Shown here: one piece after another, positions 40,435-47,479 of the stretch
Layout of the letters: each line of letters starts with the position of its first letter
Position numbering within the stretch: position 1 is the stretch's first letter
Assembly: GCA_003158875.1 (NCBI GenBank)
Contig: PMLK01000058.1
Coordinates: forward strand, 1-50,841
From: Chloroflexota bacterium
GTDB lineage: Bacteria > Chloroflexota > Limnocylindria > Limnocylindrales > CSP1-4
DNA length: 50,841 nt
Direction: 5' to 3'
Position numbers and translations under genes: made by a program
The notes under the pieces: model-generated
Databases searched by the model: none
The model's input: the letters and a program-made list of their open reading frames with translations, nothing else
Told to the model about the DNA's origin: nothing

Positions 40435-40980
40435 ATGCGCAACGGAAGCGGCTTCCGATTCATGGCCGCGTTGGCAATGTTCATTCTGGTCACGCTATTC
40501 GCCGTTGGGGCGTTCGGCGCGGGAATCGCCGTCGGGGTCGCTTCGGACACGACGGGCTGGACAGCCGGATCATGGCACGCAGGTCAGGTCGTCAGCCTCC
40601 TGATCACGATTCTCGCCGTCATCGTCCTCTTCCGCCTTATTCTCGGGCTCTTCTTCGGCTTCCCCCACCGGCGCCGGATGTGGGGCCATCGCGGCTACTG
40701 GCAGGGCTACTGGCACGGCCAGAGTGACTCCCATGGATTCGGCCCCGGCTCGGCCCCCTTCGGCCCCGGCCCGTTCGGTCCCGGCCCCGGCCCGGATGCC
40801 CGACACGGCGGATTCGGCGAGTGGCAGCACAGCGACTGGCGCGATGCCCGCCAGGCCGCGTTCAACGACTTCCACAACCGAGCCCACACGACGCCGCCGA
40901 CCAGCGGCACCGGCGGCACCACCGACTCCGGAACGGGCACCAGCTCGAACTCTGGCAACGGCACTCCGACGAACCAGTAA
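40435..40980 (+). CDS. Small two-helix membrane protein with Gly/Pro-rich and His-rich tail
   Basis: A 181-residue protein after AAGGAG. Helices are AALAMFILVTLFAVGAFGAG and VVSLLITILAVIVLFRLILG. The cytosolic part has HRRRMWGHRGYWQGYWHG, a GPGPFGPGPGP run, a short conserved-looking segment WRDARQAAFNDFHNRAHTTP and a Gly/Ser/Thr tail. The family is not named here, but similar small proteins are commonly encoded next to OmpR-type systems. It lies 151 bp before the response regulator and could be an accessory sensor or a target of it. The role is inferred from position only. Confidence 0.7.
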   Translation: MRNGSGFRFMAALAMFILVTLFAVGAFGAGIAVGVASDTTGWTAGSWHAGQVVSLLITILAVIVLFRLILGLFFGFPHRRRMWGHRGYWQGYWHGQSDSHGFGPGSAPFGPGPFGPGPGPDARHGGFGEWQHSDWRDARQAAFNDFHNRAHTTPPTSGTGGTTDSGTGTSSNSGNGTPTNQ

Positions 40981-41116
40981 TGGCGATCGCCATGGCGATC
41001 CTGCTGGCAGTACTCGTGCTGCAGGCCTAGCACCGACCGCCCGAAACCATTCAGCTGAGAGGGCGAGCCCACGGCAACCGCCGCGTTCGGGCCGCCCTCT
41101 CGGCAATTCCACGACT

Positions 41117-41122
41117 TACGAT
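41117..41122 (+). promoter_or_regulatory. -10-like hexamer TACGAT for leaderless response regulator
   Basis: TACGAT ends nine bases before ATG 41132, with no Shine-Dalgarno site. This would give the regulator gene a promoter of its own. Confidence 0.35.
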
Positions 41123-41131
41123 GAGACCACT

Positions 41132-41818
41132 ATGAAAACCGTCCTGGTCGTCGACGACGAACCGCGCATAGTCGAGCTTGCTCGCGATTACCTGGAGCAC
41201 TCGGGCTTTGCCGTGATCACCGCCGTGGATGGACCTTCGGCGCTGACCGCGGCCCGTGTCCGCAAGCCGGATGTGCTGGTCCTCGATCTCGGCCTGCCGG
41301 GCATGGACGGCCTGGACGTGGCGCGGGCGATTCGCCGCGATTCCACGATGCCGATAATCATGCTGACCGCTCGTGACGACGAGCTCGATCGCGTCCTGGG
41401 CCTGGAGATCGGCGCGGACGACTACGTCACCAAACCGTTCAGCCCTCGGGAACTCGTCGCTCGCATCCGCGCCATTCTGAGGCGCGTCGACCGCCAGGAC
41501 GAACCGGGCGATCAAATCGATGTCGGCGACGTCACGATAGATGTCGCCCGCATGCGAGTAGCCGTCGGCAGCCGCCTGGTCGATCTCACGCCGACGGAGT
41601 TCCAGCTTCTCGTGACCCTGGCCCGTCAGCCGGGCCGCATCTTTACGCGATCACAGCTGCTCGACTCGATCCACGGCGTGGCGTTCGAGTCGTTCGAGCG
41701 GGCGATCGACGCTCACGTCAAGAATCTGCGCCGCAAGCTGGAGGACGACCCCAGCCGGCCGCGCCACGTCCTTACCGTCTACGGTGTGGGCTATCGCTTC
41801 GCCGAGGAGCAGGAGTGA
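41132..41818 (+). CDS. OmpR/PhoB-family response regulator
   Basis: A 228-residue two-component regulator. The receiver domain has the acidic pocket VVDDEP (Asp8), phospho-acceptor Asp52 in VLDLGLPGMDG, Thr79 in MLTARDDE and Lys101 in TKPFSPRELVARI. The C-terminal winged helix (about 130-226) has DLTPTEFQLLVTLARQPGRI, SRKQLLD-like FTRSQLLDSIHG and HVKNLRRKLEDDPSRPRHVL followed by TVYGVGYRF. Such proteins bind direct repeats about 11 bases apart as tandem dimers. Its kinase overlaps the stop by four bases. The likely targets are the repeats at 40334, 44370 and 47378, which is an inference. Confidence 0.95.
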   Translation: MKTVLVVDDEPRIVELARDYLEHSGFAVITAVDGPSALTAARVRKPDVLVLDLGLPGMDGLDVARAIRRDSTMPIIMLTARDDELDRVLGLEIGADDYVTKPFSPRELVARIRAILRRVDRQDEPGDQIDVGDVTIDVARMRVAVGSRLVDLTPTEFQLLVTLARQPGRIFTRSQLLDSIHGVAFESFERAIDAHVKNLRRKLEDDPSRPRHVLTVYGVGYRFAEEQE

Positions 41819-43119
41819 CTGGCGGCGAAGGCCCGGGGCATCCGGACGACCCGTGGGAAGTGGCATACAGCCACTTCCAGCACGACCCCCGCGACGACTT
41901 CGGGCACGACCCCGGCCAGTTCGATTGGCGCGGCGGGCCGGACCGCGGCGATCGGCGCCAGCGCCGTAGAGACTATCGCCGGTACTACACGCAATGGGCG
42001 CGACATCAGCGTCGCGGGCCGTGGGACCCCTACAACTACCCGCGCCCCCGACCCGGCTGGTGGCCGAAGGATGAGCCGTGGCCGCCGGTCGGCGAATTCC
42101 CCTGGCGCAAGGTCCGGCGCAGGTTCCTGGTCCGCTTCGCCGCATTTCTCATCGTCATAAGCGCTGTTGTCGTGGCAGCCCCGATCGTGGTGATCAGCCA
42201 GGTCCTGACCGCCGCCGGGATTTCGGGCAGTTCCTATCCGGGCGTTGCCATCGTCATCGGGATGTTCATCGTCCTCGCCGTTCTGGGCACGGCCCGGAGT
42301 GCGCGGCGCTTCGCGGTCCCCTTCGGCAACCTCATCGAGGCCACCGGCAAGGTCGAGAGCGGCGATTACTCGGCTCGTGTCTTCGTCCCTCGCAACGGCA
42401 TGCGGGAGTTGCGCTGGCTCACCGAATCGTTCAATTCCATGGCGGCTCATCTCGAGGCGGACGAGCGGCAGCGCCGCACGCTCCTGGCCGACGTAAGCCA
42501 CGAATTGCGAACGCCGCTGGCTGTGCTGCGGGGCGAGCTGGAGGCCATGATCGACGGCGTCCATCCCATGGACGAAGCCCACCTTACCGCCGCGGTGGAC
42601 CAGATCGCGATGTTGACCAAGCTCGTCGAGGATCTGCGAACGCTCGCTCTGGCTGAGGGCGGAACTCTGCCGATCCACAAGGAACAGACCGACCTGGCGA
42701 TTCTGGCCGGCGACGTGGCCGGTTCCTTCGAGACACTCGCGGCGGCCGGAGGCGTCAAGGTCTCGGTCGAGATGCCGCCGGACATGCCGCTTGTGGATGT
42801 CGATCCGCTGCGCATCCAGCAAGTCATCGGCAATCTCGTCGCCAACGCCCTTCGATACGCCCCGCGGGAATCGACGATCGCCATCGGCGGCGAGACGATT
42901 CCGGGTTCAGTCCGCGTGTCGGTCACCGACCACGGTTCCGGCGTCGACCCGGATCTACTGCCCCACATATTCGACCGCTTCGCCAAGTCGGAGGACTCGC
43001 GTGGGTCGGGCCTCGGCCTGGCCATCGCACGCAGGCTGGTCGAAGCCCACGGCGGTTCGATTCGGGCGGAATGCCCAACGGACGGCGGTACCCGGATCGC
43101 CTTCGATCTGCCGGCCTGA
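41815..43119 (+). CDS. Sensor histidine kinase
   Basis: A 434-residue membrane kinase beginning at GTG 41815 (GTGA overlap). A 105-residue cytosolic N-terminus rich in Asp, Arg, Tyr, Trp and Pro precedes two helices (about 106-128 and 143-161) separated by only about 15 residues, so there is almost no extracellular sensor domain. HAMP follows, then the phospho-acceptor His229 in DVSHELRTPLAVLRGE, N-box NLVANALRYAP, G1 DHGSGVDPDLLPHIF, F-box DRFAKSE and G2 SGLGLAIARRLVEAHGG. The tiny loop suggests that it senses membrane state or a partner, perhaps the two-helix protein at 40435. Confidence 0.93.
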   Translation: MTGGEGPGHPDDPWEVAYSHFQHDPRDDFGHDPGQFDWRGGPDRGDRRQRRRDYRRYYTQWARHQRRGPWDPYNYPRPRPGWWPKDEPWPPVGEFPWRKVRRRFLVRFAAFLIVISAVVVAAPIVVISQVLTAAGISGSSYPGVAIVIGMFIVLAVLGTARSARRFAVPFGNLIEATGKVESGDYSARVFVPRNGMRELRWLTESFNSMAAHLEADERQRRTLLADVSHELRTPLAVLRGELEAMIDGVHPMDEAHLTAAVDQIAMLTKLVEDLRTLALAEGGTLPIHKEQTDLAILAGDVAGSFETLAAAGGVKVSVEMPPDMPLVDVDPLRIQQVIGNLVANALRYAPRESTIAIGGETIPGSVRVSVTDHGSGVDPDLLPHIFDRFAKSEDSRGSGLGLAIARRLVEAHGGSIRAECPTDGGTRIAFDLPA

Positions 43120-43131
43120 GCCGGGCAGAGT

Positions 43132-43158
43132 GAGAGGCGGCCAAAGCGGCCGCCTCTC
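43132..43158. terminator. Hairpin, 11-bp stem, between convergent kinase and protease genes
   Basis: GAGAGGCGGCC and its exact complement flank a 5-base loop. It is symmetrical and can serve both converging transcripts. Confidence 0.7.
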
Positions 43159-43170
43159 GTAGCAGCGAGT

Positions 43171-43190
43171 CGGTCGGGTTTGCCCGACCG
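43171..43190. terminator. Second hairpin CGGTCGGG-TTTG-CCCGACCG with trailing T-rich stretch
   Basis: A perfect 8-bp stem and 4-base loop are followed on the plus strand by TCTTCAATTT. This is the better intrinsic terminator of the pair and lies ten bases beyond the protease stop codon. Confidence 0.75.
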
Positions 43191-43199
43191 TCTTCAATT

Positions 43200-44300
43200 T
43201 CAGCCAGGCAGCTGACCGAGCGTCACGGTGATCGTGGCGTCGGTGCCGTCCTGATGCTGGACCTTGACCTGGACGCTGTCGCCGGGCTTGTGGGAGGCGA
43301 CGACTTCGCCGAGTGTCGAGGTGTCCGGGGTCACGGTACCGTCGATAGACTGAACGACGTCACCAACCTGGACACCGGCCTTGCCGGCGGGGCCGCCCGC
43401 AGTCAAAGCCACGATGACCGGACCGTTGGTGCCGTCACGCATTTCCACGCCCAGGTAAGCGCGTCCCGAATTGGTGACTTTGCCGCCGGCGATCAGCTGA
43501 TCGGCGATGAGCTTGGCCCGGTTGCTGGAGATCGCGAAGCCGATTCCGGCCGCGGCGCTGCCCTGGTCGGTGGCCTCGAGAGTCGGGATGCCGACGACGT
43601 TGCCGCTCAAGTCGACGAGCGCCCCGCCGCTGTTACCGGGGTTGATCGCGGCGCTGGTTTGAATGGCGTCGGGGAGCGCATTGCCGGCGGGTTCGCTGAC
43701 CTGGCGGCCGACGGCGCTCACGATGCCTTCAGTCACACTCGACTGGAGACCGAGGGGATTGCCCATGGCCATGACGAAGTCGCCGACGGACAGCTTGGAG
43801 GAGTCGCCGAACGTAGCGGGCGTGAGATTAGGGGCGTCGACGTGGACGACCGCGATGTCGTCCGCGGTGTAGCTGCCGACGAGCGTGCCGCTGTAGATCT
43901 TGCCGTTGGCGAGAGTGACTTTGAACGTAGTGGACGTTCCGACGACATGGGCATTGGTGACGATGTCGCCCTTGTTGTCGTAGACGACGCCCGATCCCAG
44001 GCCGGTGCTGGTCTCAATGACGACGATGGACGGCCCGAGCTGCTTGATGACCGATACCATCTGGGCCTGAAGAGCCAGGGCCGCGGATCCGGATGAAACG
44101 AGCGTCGTGCTGGCCGTCGCGGCCACGGACGGCGGGGTCGTCGCTACGACCGTGGCCTGAGCGACCTCCGCCACGCCTAGCGCGGACTGTTTGACCGAAG
44201 TGCCCGCGGAGCCGCAGGCCGCGACGAGCAAGGCGGCGACCGAGAGTGATGCGAACCAGCCGATGTGACGGCGGCCGAGTGGCCGCGTTGCGAGAGCCAT
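43200..44300 (-). CDS. HtrA/DegP-like serine protease with PDZ domain, lipoprotein
   Basis: A 366-residue exported protease. The ATG at 44300 has a strong AGGAGGT. Signal helix WFASLSVAALLVAAC places a lipobox Cys at 29, and a Thr/Val/Ala linker follows. The trypsin-like domain shows His118 in TNAHVVG, Asp148 in YTADDIAVVHVD and Ser224 in INPGNSGGALVD. One PDZ domain covers about 280-366 (RAYLGVEMRDGT, GKAGVQVGDVVQSIDGTV). It degrades or refolds damaged envelope proteins. It is convergent with the two-component genes and carries TTCAGG repeats upstream, suggesting that the pair regulates it. Confidence 0.94.
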   Translation of the reverse strand: MALATRPLGRRHIGWFASLSVAALLVAACGSAGTSVKQSALGVAEVAQATVVATTPPSVAATASTTLVSSGSAALALQAQMVSVIKQLGPSIVVIETSTGLGSGVVYDNKGDIVTNAHVVGTSTTFKVTLANGKIYSGTLVGSYTADDIAVVHVDAPNLTPATFGDSSKLSVGDFVMAMGNPLGLQSSVTEGIVSAVGRQVSEPAGNALPDAIQTSAAINPGNSGGALVDLSGNVVGIPTLEATDQGSAAAGIGFAISSNRAKLIADQLIAGGKVTNSGRAYLGVEMRDGTNGPVIVALTAGGPAGKAGVQVGDVVQSIDGTVTPDTSTLGEVVASHKPGDSVQVKVQHQDGTDATITVTLGQLPG

Positions 44301-44369
44301 GATTACCTCCTGCGGGCCGTCGTCCATGAACCTGACGACCTCGATGCGAGCTGCATGGTTGACTCGCTG

Positions 44370-44386
44370 CCTGAATTGAACCTGAA
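44370..44386 (-). promoter_or_regulatory. Direct repeat TTCAGG-N5-TTCAGG upstream of the HtrA protease
   Basis: Two exact TTCAGG copies on the minus strand are 11 bases apart, about 70-86 bases before the protease ATG. The geometry matches OmpR-family binding sites. Confidence 0.55.
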
Positions 44387-44419
44387 CCAAGTCAGCCGAA
44401 CCGCGCTGCGGTCGGGCGC

Positions 44420-44995
44420 CTACTCTCGGGCCGTGTCGGCCTCGCTGAAGCAGGTCGATCTGAATACCTGCAGGTGAGCCGAGCTCTGGCGCCAGGCCCC
44501 GGCGGGGAGATCAGCCTTGCCGCACACGCCATCCAGCATCTGCTCCGCGTTCCAGCCCTGCTCCGTGGCTACCTGAGGCAGGAGCAGCCCACGATGCATC
44601 CCCTTCTCGATGATGACCCCATGTCGCCCCACCTCAAACGCAGCCGGGTCCGGCAGGTCAATGGGCGGCTCCAGAACCGAGACCTCCAGCTCGAGAGCGG
44701 GCAGCTCGGCCGCCGCCACGGGCATGAATCGCCAGTCTTCGAGAGCGGCGGAGCGCGCGGCGTCGCGAACGTTCAGCCAGAGTGGCGCGTCGAAGCGCAT
44801 CAAACCGATGCAGCCACGGAGTTCGCCCCGTTCGCGGATAGTGACGAAGGCGGCCGCGGGCTCGGACAACCTGTCCGGCATCGCGTCGGCCGTGGCGGCC
44901 GTGGCGGCAGCGCGGTTCGGCGCGCCTACCGCCGCCTCGATGGACCGTCGGGCGATCGCCAGCAGCTGCCGCCGAGCATCCGCATCGAGTTCCAT
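44420..44995 (-). CDS. amrA: AMMECR1 family protein (AmmeMemoRadiSam system protein A)
   Basis: A 191-residue soluble protein. The AMMECR1 core is clear: AAFVTIRERGELRGCIGLMR (family hallmark LRGCIG), NVRDAARSAALEDWRFMPV, LPALELEVSVLEPP, and the C-terminal HGVIIEKGMHRGLLLPQVAT with EQGWNAEQMLDGVCGKADLP. Biochemical activity of the family is not established. I start at ATG 44995, although a purine-rich GAGAGCGAG is only loosely placed. It is divergent from the radical SAM and Memo genes that usually accompany it; the three together define the AmmeMemoRadiSam set. Confidence 0.93.
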   Translation of the reverse strand: MELDADARRQLLAIARRSIEAAVGAPNRAAATAATADAMPDRLSEPAAAFVTIRERGELRGCIGLMRFDAPLWLNVRDAARSAALEDWRFMPVAAAELPALELEVSVLEPPIDLPDPAAFEVGRHGVIIEKGMHRGLLLPQVATEQGWNAEQMLDGVCGKADLPAGAWRQSSAHLQVFRSTCFSEADTARE

Positions 44996-45163
44996 CACAC
45001 CGATCTCGCTCTCATCGGAAACGAGGTTACTCCACCACCGGAATGACGCCAGTGCCCAAAGGCGCGATCGGCTGTCGCGGCATGGGGCGGCGCAGCCAGG
45101 GGCCGTTCGGCCCTGGAAACGAACCACTCCGGCGGACCACGATGCCACGGGAGGGACTGAGAG

Positions 45164-46324
45164 ATGTTCATCCGGCGCCTGGAATTGCCAGCTCGATCGC
45201 CCGCGTCAGGGTCCGGCTCCGCCGCGTTGCCGGCTCCTGCATCAAGAAGCGCGCCGATCGACGCGACGCCGGCGATCCTGGGCCTGCCCGAGGCCGGCGG
45301 CGCGGTCCGCTGCGTGGCCTGTGCTCATCGTTGCGTCATCAAGCCGGGCCGGGCCGGTATCTGCCGCGTTCGGGAAAATCGGGACGGCGAGCTGGTCACG
45401 CTCGTCTTCGGTCGGGCGGTTGCCGCCAACGCGGATCCCATCGAGAAGAAGCCGCTCTTCCACTTCTTCCCCGGCAGCGTGGCCTATTCGATCGCCACGC
45501 AGGGCTGCAACTTCCACTGCGACAACTGTCAGAACTGGACGATCTCTCAGGCCGTCCGCGAGGGCCGTTCGATATCGGCGCCGTTTACCTCCCCGGCCAG
45601 CGTCGTCCAGGCGGCTCGGTCCGCGGGCGCCCGCAGCATCGCCTACACGTACTCCGAGCCGACTGTGTTCATCGAGTACGTCCTGGAGACGGCTCGACTC
45701 GCCGCAGAGGCCGGGCTCGCCAACGTGATGGTCACCAACGGTTACCAGACGCCCGAAGCGCTGGACCTGCTGGCCCCACTGATCGCGGCCGCGAATGTCG
45801 ATCTGAAGTCGTTCGAAGACCGCTTCTACCGCCGAGTGGCCGGCGCGAGGCTGATGCCGGTGCTCGAGTCGCTGGTTGGGATGCGTCGCCGGGGCATTTG
45901 GGTGGAAATCACCACGCTGCTCATTCCGGGCCTCAACGACCAGACGTCGAATCTGGAATCGCTTGCCAGGTGGATTGCCACGGAGCTCGGCCCGGAAACG
46001 CCGTGGCACGTCAGCCGGTTCTTCCCCAACTACAAGCTCATGAGCCTGGACCCGACGCCCGTTTCAGCCGTGGCGCGAGCGGTGGCAATAGGGCGTGGCG
46101 CCGGCTTGCGCCACGTCTACACCGGCAACGTGCGCGACGGCGACGACGACACTCGCTGCGCCGACTGCGGTGAGAGGCTGATCCAGCGCAGCGGCTATAA
46201 CGTGGCGCGTACCGACGCCATGATCGAGGGCGCCTGCGGGAGTTGCGGCAAGCCGCTGGCAGGCGTCGGCATCGCGGATAGCCCGATGGCTGACGTACCG
46301 GCGCCGGTGGGGAGCAGCCACTGA
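45164..46324 (+). CDS. amrS: AmmeMemoRadiSam system radical SAM enzyme
   Basis: A 386-residue radical SAM protein with GGAGGGAC before the ATG. The 4Fe-4S motif C-x3-C-x2-C is GCNFHCDNCQNW, with Cys115, Cys119 and Cys122. Upstream is a four-Cys segment (RCVACAHRCVIKPGRAGICR), and FHFFPGSVAYSIAT precedes the cluster as in PflA-like AmrS proteins. The middle has AYTYSEPTVFIEYVLETARL and NVDLKSFEDRFYRRV. Near the C-terminus is a zinc ribbon (RCADCGERL ... ACGSCGKPL). An Ala/Ser/Pro-rich N-terminal extension of about 35 residues is unusual. Its stop overlaps the Memo start (TGATG). The reaction is unknown. Confidence 0.94.
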   Translation: MFIRRLELPARSPASGSGSAALPAPASRSAPIDATPAILGLPEAGGAVRCVACAHRCVIKPGRAGICRVRENRDGELVTLVFGRAVAANADPIEKKPLFHFFPGSVAYSIATQGCNFHCDNCQNWTISQAVREGRSISAPFTSPASVVQAARSAGARSIAYTYSEPTVFIEYVLETARLAAEAGLANVMVTNGYQTPEALDLLAPLIAAANVDLKSFEDRFYRRVAGARLMPVLESLVGMRRRGIWVEITTLLIPGLNDQTSNLESLARWIATELGPETPWHVSRFFPNYKLMSLDPTPVSAVARAVAIGRGAGLRHVYTGNVRDGDDDTRCADCGERLIQRSGYNVARTDAMIEGACGSCGKPLAGVGIADSPMADVPAPVGSSH

Positions 46325-47196
46325 TGACCGGCACCCCGCGGCAGCCGGCCGTGGCCGGGACCTTCTATCCAGCCCAACCGGACCGTCTCAGGCTGCTCAT
46401 CGCCACCCTCCTGGATGGAGCGGCCGCCGCTCCGCCGCCCGCCGGCCTCGAGCTTGTCGACGTGCTCGGCTTGCTGGTTCCTCACGCAGGCCTCACCTAC
46501 TCCGGAGCCGTGGCCGCGCTGAGCTGGGAACTGGCTCGCAGGATTGCCCCAACCACGATCGTTCTGGCGGGCACGGACCACCAGGCCTGGGCAGCGGGAA
46601 TCGGCGTCTGGACCGGCGGTCCGTGGCACACGCCCCTCGGAGACGTGGCGATAGACGACGCTCTCGCCGCCGCGATCGTCGAACTCGGCGACCCGTTCGC
46701 CGCCGACGACGCCGCGCACATGACGGAGCACTCCCTCGAAGTTCAGCTGCCACTGCTCGTCCAGGCCTGCCCCGGCGCCCGCATAGTTCCCCTTGCGGTC
46801 AGCCCTCGTCTCGGGACTCACACCCAGGCAGGGGCGATGCTGGGGCGGCTGCTGGCCCACCGCCAGGCGGCCGGCGAGCGGCTTCTCCTGGTGGCAAGTT
46901 CCGACATGGCCCACTACCCCCCGGTGAGAATCTGCGAAGAGACCGACGCGCAGCTGCTGGAGCCCCTCCTGCGGCTGGATCCGGACGACCTCCGAGCCAG
47001 GGAGGCGCAAGTCCTCCGGGCGAATCGGCCCGGCCTGGTCTGCGGACTTTGTGGCATCGACCCGGTCAGGGTGAGCCTGGCGGCACTTTCCGTGATGGGG
47101 GCCACGCGAGGCATCCTGCTCGGGTCCGCCACATCGGCCAATGCCGGCGGCGACCCCAACAGAACCGTAGGCTACGCAGCCGCCGCCTTCGTGTAG
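46324..47196 (+). CDS. amrB: Memo family protein (AmmeMemoRadiSam system protein B)
   Basis: A 290-residue protein of the extradiol-dioxygenase-like fold. Conserved blocks are RQPAVAGTFYPAQPDRL, LVPHAGLTYSGAVAALSWE, a metal-site block VLAGTDHQAWAAG (family usually LGPNH), EHSLEVQLPLLVQAC, VASSDMAHYPP and GLCGIDPVRVSLAAL. Memo proteins bind redox metals; the bacterial role is unsettled. Here the GPNH motif is replaced by GTDH, which keeps the His. Translation is coupled to amrS by the one-base overlap. Confidence 0.93.
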   Translation: MTGTPRQPAVAGTFYPAQPDRLRLLIATLLDGAAAAPPPAGLELVDVLGLLVPHAGLTYSGAVAALSWELARRIAPTTIVLAGTDHQAWAAGIGVWTGGPWHTPLGDVAIDDALAAAIVELGDPFAADDAAHMTEHSLEVQLPLLVQACPGARIVPLAVSPRLGTHTQAGAMLGRLLAHRQAAGERLLLVASSDMAHYPPVRICEETDAQLLEPLLRLDPDDLRAREAQVLRANRPGLVCGLCGIDPVRVSLAALSVMGATRGILLGSATSANAGGDPNRTVGYAAAAFV

Positions 47197-47265
47197 CCGC
47201 CGAGCATCCGCATCCGCACGGAGATGCGTGTGGTGGTGCTGCCGTGGCGTCCAGGCGTGAATTCG

Positions 47266-47277
47266 GGTATATATACC
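47266..47277. promoter_or_regulatory. AT-rich palindrome GGTATATATACC upstream of the MFS gene
   Basis: A perfect 12-bp palindrome with an 8-bp TA core stands out in GC-rich sequence, about 200 bp before the MFS start. It could be the -10 region, an operator or both. Confidence 0.4.
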
Positions 47278-47377
47278 GTCCCCGTTGCGCCCGGCAGTTC
47301 AGGGCGATGCGCGCCGGCCCCGTGGAAGCGGTTCAGGCGGACCATCGACCCGATATTCCGCGGATTTGCGGGAGACC

Positions 47378-47395
47378 TTCACCAGCCCTTCACAA
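47378..47395 (+). promoter_or_regulatory. Direct repeat TTCACCA / TTCACAA with 11-base period
   Basis: TTCACCA at 47378 and TTCACAA at 47389 are exactly 11 bases apart, about 85-100 bp before the MFS start. The same form occurs at 40334. An adjacent CCCGAG-N5-CTCGGG hairpin lies at 47397-47413. Confidence 0.5.
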
Positions 47396-47479
47396 TCCCG
47401 AGTCAGGCTCGGGTATGGCGGTCGCCACTCCGGCGGCATGTCGTTCGAAGCCGGACACCGCGCAAAGTTAGGAGTTCCT

